The notes: generated by a model from the letters alone, not told the origin. DNA of 64,000 nucleotides from Sebastes aleutianus (GCA_916700875.1 CAKAKS010000039.1:14295139-14359138); one strand, 5' to 3'. Positions 37,505 through 49,321 are shown, counted from the first letter of the stretch. Numbers and translations are program-made.

Positions 37505-37889
37505 TAGGGATGTAAGAAAATATCGGAAATATTGAGATATGTTTTGTGATACTGTATTGATTCTCACAAACACTTTTAATCAATAGTTTACATGCAAAGA
37601 CGAACTCAGTCAATACTTTGTTTAATTTGCAAAGAGCTGCGCCCTCTCAGTGTATGTGCCCTCTCAAAATAGTGCTATGATGTTGGATGTTACAGGGACT
37701 GTGATAAATGCAAATGCACTGGTCTGATTGCATAAAAAAGTACATTTTTTAATGCTTTTTTTAACTCTGATTTTATGCATATGGTGGCATGTTCTTTAAA
37801 TATCCCAATATATCGCAATATATTGAATCATAACCCCCAGTATCGTGATACGCATCGTATCGCCAGATCCTTGCCAAAACACAGCCCTA
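37505..37889. mobile_element. hAT-type MITE, TAGGGATGTAAG family copy 1
   Basis: Starts TAGGGATGTAAGAAAATATC and ends TTGCCAAAACACAGCCCTA. It is flanked by an exact 8-bp duplication TGTGGTTG (37497-37504 and 37890-37897). It is 385 bp with no coding capacity. The closely related copy 2 lies only 460 bp away. Confidence 0.92.
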
Positions 37890-38164
37890 TGTGGTTGTAT
37901 CTGCAAGAATCAGTAACAAAAAATCACTCTCCTCTCCTTTCCAAAATGCAATCATGTCTTTATAAATATTAATAACATTATCACAGCTTCAATATTACAG
38001 AGCGCTCTCCCTCTCTCACACTAACTCTCACTGTAATATATCTCAAACATGAAACCCCAGCCGGAACAAACAGGTTTTCATCTCAAATTCTCAACTGTGG
38101 GAGGGAGACACCTCTCTGGGTTCATTACTGTCCACACAATGGTGCTGGATGTCACATGCAGGCA

Positions 38165-38349
38165 CATGGGTAGAGACAAATAACCAAGTGTGTTCTGACA
38201 GTAGCACAGGCACACACACACACATCATGTTCTTCTTTCATTAGCTTTCTCTGTATGGCACAGGCACAGACATTCACTGTCAGACAGATGCTACACCGAC
38301 CTAAAAGCTCCTGTGTTAGACAGATATCGAACACAGAAGGTCATGTATA
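38165..38349. repeat. Tandem duplication, left copy
   Basis: From GAGACAAATAACCAAGTGTG to TCATGTATA. It matches 38890-39069 with small indels (a GCACAGGCACAGA stretch is shortened in the right copy). Confidence 0.85.
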
Positions 38350-38889
38350 TAGGGGTGTAAGAAAATATCGATACACATGAGTATCGCGATATTATGTTCG
38401 ATTCTCCAAAGCACTGTATCAATTTTGAATTAACTTCTTAAAAAGGAGGTTGTAGTGGGCTCAGTTGTAAAGATAACTCAGGAATCCGTCGATGCCAACC
38501 ATGTCATAACTTGTCACAAAGGAGGCTTAATAATGCTCCAAAGATATTCTAAATTTTGGCAAGGAAAAACTGTCATGGCCATTTCCAAAGGGATCCCTTG
38601 ACCTCTGACCTCCAGATATGTGAATGAAAATGGGTTCTATGGGTACCCACGAGTCTCCCCTTTGCAGACATGCCCACTTTATGATAATCATATGCAGTTT
38701 TGGGCAAAAACCATGCAGTTTTTTTTGCATGCAGTAAAAATGTGTTTTATTTGCCTATTCTAAAATGGTGTATTTCTGGTGTGTTCGCTTTGCTTACACA
38801 GTATCGTAATATATCGCAATACATTGAATCATTACCCCAGGATCATGATACGTATTGTATTGGCAGATTCTTGCCAAAACTCAGCCCTA
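38350..38889. mobile_element. hAT-type MITE, TAGGGATGTAAG family copy 2, carrying an insert
   Basis: Starts TAGGGGTGTAAGAAAATATC and ends TTGCCAAAACTCAGCCCTA. Its flanks CATGTATA and AATGGATA agree at 6 of 8. The middle (38435-38720) is foreign. The element sits exactly between two copies of a roughly 180-bp tandem duplication. Confidence 0.85.
38435..38720. mobile_element. Fragment of the 14.2-kb piggyBac-like family
   Basis: Begins AGGTTGTAGTGGGCTCAG and includes GGAGGCTTAATAATGCTCCA and GGCAAGGAAAAACTG, matching the left half of the 14203-15304 element. It is embedded in the MITE at 38350-38889. No TTAA boundaries remain. Confidence 0.6.
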
Positions 38890-39069
38890 ATGGATACAGA
38901 CAAATAACCAAGTGTGTTCTGACAGTAACACAGACACACACACATCATTTTCTTCTTTCATTAGCCTTCTCTGTAGAACACAGACATTCACTGTCTGCTA
39001 CACCAACCTAAAAGCTCCGATGTTAGACAGACAGAGACACGGATATCGAACACAGAAGGTCATGTATAA
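38890..39069. repeat. Tandem duplication, right copy
   Basis: CAGACAAATAACCAAGTGTG to TCATGTATA. It is the direct repeat of 38165-38349 across the intervening MITE. Confidence 0.85.
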
Positions 39070-39272
39070 GAAGAACAATAGTGAATTGCCACTTTCAGAT
39101 ATTCACCCAATTCACTGTACCAACTGAGCCCAGTTCCTCCCTTGCACATCCTTCTCCACTCCTCTTTTCTCCATCCTAAATCAAAAGGAGGACAGTGGTT
39201 TGTACTGATGGGAGATAGGCACCACTCTGAAACACTGAGTCATTCTTCCAAAGCAACCCCTTGTTAATCTGT

Positions 39273-39319
<47 letters not shown>

Positions 39320-39636
39320 TGCACACACACTTTTTTTGCATGCAAACTGTATGTCTGCAATGCTTAAACATGTTTATATACTATCTGAGACCTCCTGAGT
39401 CTCCCACACTCCCCCAGCATTCTGCCCATCGCCCCTAGCAACGCCGGTAGCTCGGAAACTTCTCGGCTCGACTTCTAGCATCACCACGGCGACAGCGGCA
39501 CGGACTGATTCATTTCAGCCGCCCAGCAGCTTGCGAGAGGGGCATGCTATCTCCCCATATATATGCCGCTCTGGTGATGGATTCCTGTGGAGGAGACAGT
39601 AGTTGGGGATGCTCTGCGATCCCCATGGTAACCTAC
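39070..39636. other. Intron downstream of exon 1b
   Basis: (CA)n at 39273-39317, then a CpG-rich segment at 39425-39530 next to exon 1b. Confidence 0.6.
39273..39317. repeat. (CA)n microsatellite
   Basis: About 22 uninterrupted CA units. Confidence 0.97.
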
Positions 39637-40280
39637 CCGCGTCCTCATTGGAGACAGCAGTCCCTCCATGGCTGATTCGGTCGGTTCCGGTGGGCTCGGG
39701 TCCCCTCAGCTGTGTATTATCCCAGTCCGCAAATAGATCCTGTTAGAAACGCTGTCTCATCCTCAGAGCGAACATCTCCTCTACAACGCAGCTCCCTACC
39801 CACACAGAGAGCCCAGCGCACTGACAGGCACACAGTGAGAGCACACACAGTGAGGAGCAGGAGGAGAGGTGGCAGTGCCAAAGTCCTGGTGCTTCTCCTC
39901 CTTCCGCCGACCTGTCAGTTGGTGTGTGATCTCCCCCTATAAAGCTGTGTGGGTTGAATGTGCAATGTCCACTCTCTCTCTCTCTCCTTGGCTTCTTGTT
40001 ACTCCCTCCCTCGCTGTCCCCTTCTCTCTCCCTCTCCCTCACTGCCTCCAGCTACATTTGTTCCCTTCAATGTGGCAAATGATTGCAGGTCTTTTTTTTT
40101 CACGGTACAGCTCTCCTGCTAGTGCTCTCTCTCTCCTCCTCCTCTCCCTCTCCGTCTGTCCCTTCTCACCCTCCCAGCTTCCCATAATGCTTCTTTTCCC
40201 GTCCTCCTGCTCACTGTCAACTCCTTGTTCCCGCCCAAGCCCCAAGCCGGGGGGTCAGACAAAATGTACATTTATACTGT
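39420..40280 (-). promoter_or_regulatory. frmd4a: Promoter-like region of exon 1b
   Basis: Sequence around and upstream (to the right) of exon 1b is moderately CpG-rich, especially 39430-39530 and 39637-39710. Upstream of it are pyrimidine-rich tracts (39970-40170). A minus-strand TATAAA lies at 40276-40271, about 600 bp from the ATG, and could be fortuitous. RFX-type half sites CCTAGCAAC (39434-39442) and CCATGGTAAC (39623-39632) lie beside the exon. No transcription start can be fixed from sequence. Confidence 0.4.
39637..39669 (-). CDS. frmd4a: frmd4a alternative first coding exon (exon 1b), 11 codons
   Basis: On the minus strand an ATG at 39669, in the good context GCCATGG, opens MEGLLSPMRTR. 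The donor GTAGGT follows directly at 39636-39631. The exon is 33 nt and ends in phase 0, like exon 1a. I recall mouse FRMD4A beginning MEGLLSPMRTK before MTEGRRCQ, so 10 of 11 residues agree. Finding a second remembered FRMD4A amino terminus on the same strand, 23.5 kb downstream of the first, makes chance unlikely. The surrounding 39.42-39.72 kb is moderately CpG-rich. RFX-like half sites sit at 39434-39442 and 39623-39632, the second overlapping the donor. The donor has G instead of A at +4, so it is moderate rather than strong. Expression from this exon would replace the exon 1a peptide while keeping the FERM domain. Confidence 0.75.
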
Positions 40281-40732
40281 GTGTGTGTGTGTGTGAAAGA
40301 GACGGAGAAAGAAACCGAAAGAGACGCAGAGAAAGAGAAGAGAGGGCACACTCGGGGCCACTATTGTCCCTCCAGACAATAGTGGCTCTTAATCGCCTAG
40401 CAACCTGATCACCCTCTATTCTCTTAATAGACAAGGCGTGAGTCACAGTCTCAAACACACAGATGCACACACACCTCGTCCCTCCTTTTCCACACGTACT
40501 CGCGCTCACACGGCTACAGCTGCAGCATAAACCTGTATTCATAACATGTAACAGGTCATATTGTAGGCTGATATGTTGGTGGTTTGGAGCTGCCGTTGAA
40601 GACACACTGCGAAATGAAGGGTGATGGCTGAGTGCATCTCTGTGTGTGTTTAAGTGTGTGTTAATGTTCGTCCTTTTAAATGGACGATAACGCAGACAAT
40701 TCATCACCTCTGCTCCGAAGCTGCATCTTACC

Positions 40733-40746
40733 GTTGCCATAGCAAC
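40733..40746. promoter_or_regulatory. Palindromic X-box (RFX-type site)
   Basis: GTTGCCATAGCAAC is a 14-bp near-perfect palindrome that matches the RFX transcription-factor X-box consensus, both half sites intact. It lies about 1.06 kb upstream of the exon 1b start codon. RFX factors regulate ciliary and neuronal genes. Occupancy is inference. Confidence 0.5.
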
Positions 40747-41531
40747 AATGTCCGCCGGGGTAGGAGCACGGAGAAGCAGCGAGACCATTAAAAAACGAAA
40801 TAAATAAATAAAACAGGTGCATTCCTGTGACTGTTGCCTGTTCTCAGTCGCAGCGGTTGGGTCTAACTATGGTGTGAGAAGAAGACACCAGCGGTTCAGG
40901 TGACTGCTACAAGCCTCACTGCCTGGACCGCATGACACCAAGTGAAGTGCTCTACTCTCTCTGCCTCTCTTTCTTTCTCTCTCAATTATTTTTAGCCTGG
41001 CTTCTCTGTATTGACCCAGATAAGACAAGAAAAGCATTAAATTAACCAAATTAACCAGGACGGATATAGCGTTTGTGCACAGTATAACACATGCATGCAC
41101 AACAGAACTTTACACACGACTATATTGCACTGTGACAGCGATGACCTTCATATTTTAAATTCCCAAATTAACCAATTTATAATCAGTCGTTGAAAAACAT
41201 CTGTTTCTCTTTTCCAATAGAAGCACAAATGGGTCTGATGATGATTTGGTGTTAAAGCGTCCGTGCTAACATACATTTGAATCCTCACAGCTGGTGGTCA
41301 ATAGTCTGCTGATTGATTGGTGCTGACAAGCTGAAACACGCATGGCGACTGTTACACCGTCACATAACCACCGCAGTCATGAAAAAGCAGAGAGACTGGA
41401 ACCTGCTGCTGTCGCTGAACAGCATTGATCGCAGGCTGGCCTGGACGACACAGACATCTCAGCACGACAGTGTGTGGACGAGATCAATAACGTTCAACCC
41501 GCAGGTGGCATGGCCACCGTGGCCCTATGGA

Positions 41532-41535
<4 letters not shown>

Positions 41536-41574
<39 letters not shown>
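41536..41574. repeat. (GT)n microsatellite
   Basis: About 19 uninterrupted GT units. Confidence 0.97.
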
Positions 41575-41576
<2 letters not shown>

Positions 41577-41688
41577 AATGTAGCAAAGGTAGTGTCAAAT
41601 TGATCGATGATGAATGAGAATGTCAGAGTGTCCTGAGAATTAACAGAATACTATTTTATAAACCTGATTTTGAAACATGGGTACTTGT

Positions 41689-42769
41689 TAGGGGTGGGAA
41701 AAAAAATCGATTCACCTATGTATCGCGATTTTTTAACGATTTTGAAATCTATCTTTTAATGCCAGAATCGATATATTTGCTTCATTTGAGTCTATATGGA
41801 GGTAGAAAGAAGTTTTTCATGTTGTAGTCAGAGTAACGTGACGTCATATCCGTTCCGTATCCGTCAACCAAAACAAACCACAGCGAGCCGAAATGAGAAA
41901 GCAGAAAACGGCGGAGTGTCCGCGTGGATACGACCTGCACCCTCCCATTTTAAATCCAAAGTGGTAAACACTACACATACAGTAAAGTATGGAAACACTT
42001 TGGGTTTCACACATTGCCAGGAAAAGCAGAGCTAGACATCATGGCTAAAGCTGCATGCTAACTCTGTCATGAACAGGAAACGTTATCGTTTTACGTTAAC
42101 GTGCGGTCAAGCCAGCCGTCACTCTCATCTCCGTGGTCAAATCGTCCGACGCTACAACTGTAGAGCACCTATATACTGACATTAAAGTTAAATGCATTCA
42201 AATGTCCCCAATCAAGCTGAGCCATGGATGTATAAAGAGAACGGAGCTGACGGGAGAGCCAGCAACGGACTTGGAAAAAGTTAGCGGAAGTATACATGTG
42301 TGACTAAGTCCGGTTTTCAAAATAAGGTGTTAACAAAGGGAACTGTATATACAAAATACATATAAGGAAATAAAATTGATGGAATATATTCACCAGAAGT
42401 ATAAAACTTTACATGTCCCTTATAAATTCGAAAGAAATATCACTAATTTGTGAGGGAAATGTCTTTGAATTTTGGGTTGCTGGAAAAACATGTATAAATA
42501 ATGTCTGACAATGACTGATATATTTGACTTCAGGACATCTCTGACTACATACATGTTGAAAATCAAACATTTTTACGGCATCAATTTAGATATTTTCCAA
42601 AGTAAAAGTCCCTAGAAGTGTATGATTCAACTTTTTCTCATTGTCTAGGGTTAAAAAAGTTAACAAAAATCGCAATGAATAGTAAAATTGAATCGCGATA
42701 CATATCGTATTGGCACCCAAGTATTGAGATAGTATCGAATCGGGAGATAGGTGTATCGTCCCAGCCCGA
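41689..42769 (+). mobile_element. hAT-type MITE, family A copy 3 (longest)
   Basis: Starts TAGGGGTGGGAAAAAAAATC and ends ATCGTCCCAGCCCG, the inverted form of copy 1's left end. About 1.08 kb. The flanks GTACTTGT and GTACCATT are only partly alike. It carries all segments present in copies 1, 2 and 4. No transposase reading frame remains, so it depends on a transposase made elsewhere. Confidence 0.85.
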
Positions 42770-44962
42770 GTACCATTTCGATTTTAATTGGACCGCACGA
42801 TCCCAAACATGAACGTATGCTCCAGTTTGAACAAAAACAGTGTTCAGGGGCCTAGAAGGAGAAATGTGATGCAATATTCACAATCATTGAGACAATTAAT
42901 ATCTAATTAAAATGAACCCCCATGAACAGGATTCACAGTCATGTATTTCATTTATAAAGCATATTTAAACAGGAGATTTCCCGTAGGAGAACATTCCTCG
43001 GTCCACTTCACATCACACAATTTATCACTTCACACGGAGCATCGCCGTCGGACCATATGATTGTATCACAGCACATGCTCACACACACACACACGCACAC
43101 ACACACACACCAAGGACGCAAAGCAGACACAGATGAATAAACACCCAGGCACACACTTTATCAACTGCTAACCCTCTCCCACACACTTATTGATGATGTA
43201 AAAATTGGATAAGTGCCGCAGAGGTCTCTATAAGGAGGAGGCAGCGGGAAGAGCTCAAATCTCATTATTCAGCTGACCTCTGACCTCAGAGAAGTAGTAG
43301 ACCCAAGGTAGTCTCCTAAATGTAGCCTTCTCAATAAATAAACCTTGAGCACCTTTACCCTTCACAATTCCCAGAATGCCTTTCTGCCAAACAATCATTT
43401 GATCCATATACTACTACGGTTACACTCTCTTTTCGTAATGTTTGCTGAATATATATTGCTACTTTAGCTAGGATCTGTGTGTTTATGTATGTGAATGTTT
43501 TTAGGCAGAACTGTATTATAGAAATATTGTTTTAGGAGGTTGAAAATGTGCTTTTTCCCCCCACCAGTCTGGATGAGCATGTGTCTGGCAAGCCACAGTG
43601 ACATACAGCCCCATATATCACCATCGCACATTACTGCTGACAGTGAATGTTAACCTGTCAGCAAATCCCACATGCACACACACCTCGTCCCTGCCCCCAA
43701 CCCTTCCCAGCCACTATTAAACCTGCACATAGCAATACATAAAGGATAGAATGGGTGGATGCCAGGATATAGGGGGTGATAACCATTACAATCACAGGAC
43801 AATACTGCACAGTGAGGTGCACACCGCAATATACTGCACATTGCCCTTACACCCATCCCCCCCTTCTCCCATTCCCCCTCTCCTCATCCTCACTCCCGTC
43901 CCTGTCGCCCCAGCTGTACCCCAAAATGAATCCCTGGTGAGTTTTTCCATCACGTACATGTGAACTGACACCCCTATGTCAGAGTGTCTTTATATTTATC
44001 GCTCTAATACCTCGTGGTTCTAGTTTTCTTTTTTTGATTTGTGCACTTTTTCATTCTTGCTACAATACTTTCTGGTACATGCAGCCAATTGCAAACGTTA
44101 CAGTATAAACAGCAGCCTTTTGCACTGAGCAAATATACCACATCGCGGACAAATGTGAAAATGGTGTGTAATTTTCTCTGGCTGTTTGTGTTTCTACTGA
44201 GAGCTGCAATTACGCTGCAAAAAGCAGACGTCCAATGGGCTGAGGTAATTAGCCGCTGCTAAACAGACTGTAACTTCACGGGGAAACAAAGGAATTAATT
44301 GCAATGATTATCAATTAAACTACATCACGGCAAGAAAAGGAGCATTAGAGGTTCTCTTCTTTCTTTTAGAGCCGCTCCAACCCGATGTCTTTTTGTCTTT
44401 TAATCTGTTGTCCCATCTGCCATTGTGGCCGTTCCAACACTCCGCTGTTTACTTAGCCACACACAATTCACTTAGATAGTTTATTTAGTTTTGATATTGA
44501 ATTGAAATTTCATCTAGGGAATATCTGCTTGTGTGTTTGTTTTAAAGCTAGACTGCATCAAAACTTACCTGCTCCAGCAACCCAGGTGACCAAATTGAAC
44601 AAAAGCAGGTTGGCAGCCCCGCGGCAGAGCACAACAGAGAGAAAGAGACAGGTGGAGAGGAAGAAAAAGAAGAAGAGAGAAGTCATATTCATCGTTATTC
44701 ACCGTGTGTGCCCAGGTGTCTGGCTGGGAACAGGAGGGACCCATAAGTCAATGTGCAACCCTGTCACACACATTACAGTTAAATCAATGCCACGGGAGAG
44801 CGAACTGCTGCCGACTCTCATGCACCACACTGGGACGACTTCTCCACGCCGACCAATAGCATCGACTGAGGGGGGAGTTGGAGATACAACAAGATGTGTG
44901 CCTGTTAACAATCACTGTCAATACTGTGGGTGGTCTGATGGAAAATAAGATAGACTGGACCC
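42770..44962. other. Intronic stretch
   Basis: (CA)n with CG interruption at 43080-43111 and a pyrimidine-rich patch at 43855-43905. A perfect minus-strand CAG/GTAAGT lies at 44569/44568 (see findings). No exon called. Confidence 0.5.
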
Positions 44963-44965
44963 TTA

Positions 44966-45781
44966 AGGCCCGGACACACCAAGCTGACGCTCGTCCGTCG
45001 GTCAGTTTGGGGCCGTCGGTGAGCGTCTGTCGGCCTAGTTTTTTCGGTATGTCCCGCACTGTCTGCTCTAATCTGCCTGTATTGGAATCTTTTTGGCTGG
45101 CGGAGCTCATCGTTGAGAGAAAATCACTCTGATTGGAGGTTCAGCTTGAACAAATCAGTGCGCGAGAAGAGAAACGGACGTGAGGAAAGCAAGCCAATAA
45201 GGATGTGACGGTGAGGAAATTTTACCACCGGTTAATAAACGTGTGACAACACCGGTGTTACCGATTACAACGGACATTTTACAAGAAAAGATGATGGTAA
45301 ATATGTGTAGCGTGCTTACTTTGATCTTTAACTTCGGATCGCTGTGTGTCTGGCCTCTCCGGTAGAGCTTTTACTGCGGGGCTGCAGATTTCCATCTGGC
45401 GCTGCTCCACTGTGCACACCGGCTGTGACCGCTCCGTCCTCCTCATGCCGATTACCACATTAACGTTATGGTTCCCTTAAAGCATTGGGTTTAAACCTGA
45501 ATATTGACAAATAGACACTTTGTTCTTCGCTTCGACATCAAACCCTCCGCCATCATCTTGTCTGTCAACTCTCTCTTGTCCTGAGACACCTGCTACTCTG
45601 AGCTGAGACTCCGTACAGAGCAGATGCATTCACTTTCAGTTTGTAGCGTCAGTCGTCCAACTATGTATTAATAACAAGGCGCTGATACGCGAAAATGAAC
45701 AAAATGGGCAACGTGAGGCGACGCAACTGGTGGCCTTCGTCGCCGCTAGTTCTTTGATGTCGGCTTGGTATGTCCCCAGCT
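44966..45781. mobile_element. Harbinger-like MITE with TTA duplication, split by a nested element
   Basis: Left end AGGCCCGGACACACCAAGC. The right end reverse complemented is AGCTGGGGACATACCAAGC, 15 of 19 identical. TTA lies on both sides (44963-44965 and 45782-45784), as for PIF/Harbinger elements. The 45198-45708 element is inserted inside. Confidence 0.75.
45198..45708. mobile_element. hAT-like MITE, TAGGGATGTG family copy 2 (right end missing, nested)
   Basis: Starts TAAGGATGTGACGGTGAGG and runs parallel to 18794-19310. It lacks the last 100 bp or so, including the right terminus. It is nested in the 44966-45781 element. Confidence 0.7.
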
Positions 45782-45784
45782 TTA

Positions 45785-47467
45785 CATGTTTTGCCGAAAA
45801 TGTACGTCTGGTGCATCCACGTTTCATTGTCCTGGAAAAGGAAAATAATTCATGGTTTGTTTTGTTTTGCAGTGCGAAGTTATTTCTGCATGCAGATTAA
45901 GTCATTTACAGAGGCAAAAGAGCAGTCCGCTAAATAGATATTGGCAGATCTATGTGGTATCAGTGGGATTAAAGTAGTAAGCCAAGAAGAGTGTTAATTA
46001 CCGTCTAAATCAATTAGCCACATTATCATCATTAAATATTTAAAATCCTCATTCCTGGTGGAGACTCGAGGTAAGCTGCTGTACAGTAGATGGGTTAATC
46101 CAGGAATTACTCCAGCGGTGATAGGTCGTGATATTTTAAAAACTCACTCGTATACATACTGAAACATCTGAAGACCAGAGAGAGGTTTGTCCCGGCTCCA
46201 GGAGCTTTCAACATAAGATTTTAACGCAATTGGTTACTGCTGTTTGGTGTCGGCCTCATGGCCAAGGCTGAGATTTACTGTGATATATTGCAGTGTGAAA
46301 CTACTTCAGCCCGTTCCCAGAGCCAGGGGTCCTGGCCATGTTTGAGAGAGCCGGGCTTGATTGTTGCCAGAGGGAATTTGTCTGACATCCAATCTAGAGT
46401 TCATTAAACAGCAATCCCAGGAAACATGCTGCACATGCACATTGATACGCCCATACACACACACACACACACACATACAGAAAAATGTCCTCCACCAATA
46501 TGCACAGAGATATACATTCGCTCTGTGTGGCTGCCCTCATTGGCCTGCAGGGCTGGAGGTAGTTAAAGGCAGAGAAGGGAAAGCCCCTCTTCTCTCACAC
46601 CTCGCCACAGCTCAGAGGAGAGGAACATCTTATCTCACTACTGCAGAGAGACGGAGAATTAGAGAGGGAGAAAGATGGATGGTAGAGGGTAATGTGAGCA
46701 GGGTTTTGCTGGAGAAGGACATAAGGGATTGGGAGAGAGGAGAGAGTGGGCAAGACAAAATAGCAGCGACAGAGGAAAAAAGAGAGAGAGAATATTTAAT
46801 CAATCTCATTTCCATAACTTCCATCCAACCAAAGAAGCAGGCTTTGTGGTCCCACTGATTAAAAATGTGTTGTTTTAGCCAGATTCAACAAAAACATAAC
46901 CATCCCACTGATTACATTCACATCTCGTAGCAGCTAAGAAGCTTCTGCTAGATGCGACTGCCTCTACAGCACATGAAAACACCTTCTACCCACCACACAT
47001 GTGTACATTGATGTATTTCCCCCAGATTTAAATGCACATTTTTGTGTTCGAAGGAATAGTGAATTGGTTTCATTCATCGTGAGCCACGGTATAAGCGTGC
47101 CCTGATGCTATGAAGTCACTCCAGAATGGTCTCCTAGCAACCGTTGTTAGGGGCAACCGGCATTCTCTGCAGACAGCAGCACAGCGAGCGTTGCAGGGAG
47201 GGAGAGAGAGAGAGAGAAAGAGAGACACATAGAGGGTGACAGCGTGGTTGAGAGCCCACCGTGGTTAAATTACCGTTTGCTGTGTCTTTATGGCATCAAT
47301 CTTTGCACATACTGTAGTCCTAATCCAGATTCATCATCTACCATCATGTGTCATTACACATATAATGCTTTACGAGCACACAGAGCCCTGGCTTTGCATG
47401 TTTAGCATACTCGTTTTGTTTGAAATGAAATCTGACCTATTTCTATATTTCTGACACATGCTGTATA

Positions 47468-47538
<71 letters not shown>

Positions 47539-48509
47539 CCAAAGCATGGCCACACACTCACTATTGCATGTACCAGTCCTGACATAACGCCCACCCACAT
47601 TCACACACTGCCCTCTACTGCTGAACCTCACACAAAACATGCAGATATGTCCTCAATTGAAATAAAATATGACAAAGTGTATGAGACTAAGACATTAAAC
47701 CTGCATTACAGTGGATATAAAAATCAATTAGCCTATTGTTTTGCCAAAATTTGATCGTTGCTAAATCTCCAGTCGTCATGAATAATGTAAAAATGCATCC
47801 ACGGCAGATGTTATACTAGGACAGATAATGGAAATACTCTGCTATCTCCATAATGATACGATCTGGATTCCCATCACTGGAATATTAATACAGAAAAATA
47901 CATTTTCATTTCGTCTCTTTGTTGTCTTGTATCTCTGATCCGACAATAATTGAAACCTTGTCCAAGAGTCCGTAGCACAAACATGCATCCATTAACATGT
48001 CATTCCCATACCGACGATTCTTCTTGGAGTGAAATTACTACTCTGATTCAGGATGTGATAAAGAAGATGACAAAATTCAAGGATTAAAGTATACTGGTAT
48101 TGATGGTAAATGGTATTGACTTGCTTTCACTGATATCCAAACAGCAGGGCGTGGAAAGGAATGTGAATTATCTTTGCAACAAATACAGCTTCAATAAATG
48201 GCAATATAGTTGACGGCACAGCCATCCGACATTAGAAGAGAAGTATTACCTTTGTTGTACTCTGAATTACTCTAAATACTTATATTGCTGATATGGCTGT
48301 GGGGGGATTTGCTGTTTTGTTTTTCAGTTCAAAGTCGGATTTTATATATTTCCATTTGAATGCAACAGTTAAATTGAAGAGCAGCAGAAGAGATGCTGAA
48401 GGAGAAAGTATGGCAATATAATGGGAAATGGAAACCTTGTGTGTGTGAATATAGGCACTAAACGTCTCACCACAAAAATATATAGATTTTAATGATCCTA
48501 CAGCAGTAA
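45785..48509. other. Intronic stretch with long CA repeat
   Basis: (CA)n at about 46454-46475 and a 67-bp (CA)n at 47470-47536. GA-rich sequence at 46660-46795 and 47199-47225. No exon recognised. Confidence 0.55.
47470..47536. repeat. (CA)n microsatellite, 67 bp
   Basis: Longest CA tract in the window, with a single CG interruption near 47499. Confidence 0.98.
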
Positions 48510-48517
48510 CACTGAGG

Positions 48518-48816
48518 TAGGGCTGCAACAAATCGACAGTAATTATTGTCATTGTTGATTAATCGATTAGTTATTTGGTCTATAAAATGTCAGAAAATGT
48601 CGATCAGTGTTTCCCAAAGCCCCGAGATGACGTCCTCAAATGTCTCAAAGATATTCAGTTTACTGTCATAGAGGAGTAAAGAAACCAGAAAAAAATTCAC
48701 ATTTAAGAAGCTGGAATCAGAGAATTTTGACAATTCTTAAAAAATCACTCAAATCGATTATCAAAATAGTTAATTTAATAGTTGACAACTAATCGATTAA
48801 TATTGTTGCAGCTCTA
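48518..48816. mobile_element. hAT-type MITE, TAGGGCTGCAAC family, intact
   Basis: Starts TAGGGCTGCAACAAATCGAC and ends TATTGTTGCAGCTCTA, inverted termini. The target duplication CACTGAGG is exact (48510-48517 and 48817-48824). It is 299 bp. It serves as the empty-site reference for the interrupted copies at 5054-5713 and 51803-52700. Confidence 0.92.
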
Positions 48817-48824
48817 CACTGAGG

Positions 48825-49321
48825 CCTTTAATGGAAATGTACAGTGTGTCTGCACCTATAATACAAATCTTCTGAACTGAATGAAAGATAACGTTTTGAA
48901 CACAAACAAAAAGGCTTCTTTAGGTCTCTAGAGGTCGCTTTCGTGTTCTTTTATACCTTCTTTCAGTGATCTACCATGTGAATAGATGATCAAACCTACT
49001 AGTTGGTGTAGTAGGCCCCTACTGACCCACATCTATGAGGCTTATAGTGACTGATAACGCCTATTTAATAGCCTGACGACAGCCTAATTGGCTGCACAGT
49101 CACACATCAGAGACAGAGACTATGAGAGCAAGCGTCACCAGCAGCAGTAGCCCGGAGGCTACAGGGTAATGTCTAATGGTTCAGCTCTGGACTGGCCTGA
49201 TAAAGGGATGATGAAAACAGAAGGGTAAAATGATCTCTCCTCTCTCATTCGCTGCTGCTGAGATGACCTCATGTGCAAGAAACTCCTGATGGCTCAAATG
49301 TAGCTGCTCAGTCGTCAGCAC
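48825..49321. other. Intronic stretch, nothing recognised
   Basis: Unique-looking sequence without exon, repeat or microsatellite. Confidence 0.55.

Larger units (their letters stand above)
40281..41688. other. Stretch upstream of exon 1b
   Basis: Contains the X-box at 40733-40746 and a long (GT)n at 41536-41574. No exon recognised. Confidence 0.55.

Noticed and set aside
39869..40788. Frames of 177-179 codons around 40 kb
   Set aside because: Pyrimidine-rich promoter-like DNA translating to Ser/Leu-rich text, opposite frames equally open, no domain.
44502..44948. 148-codon open frame on the plus strand
   Set aside because: Crosses a purine-rich Lys/Arg stretch, with no domain. The useful signal there is the minus-strand splice consensus.
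46361..46858. 165-codon open frame on the plus strand
   Set aside because: Glu/Arg-rich from GA tracts and His/Thr from CA tracts, no recognisable protein.
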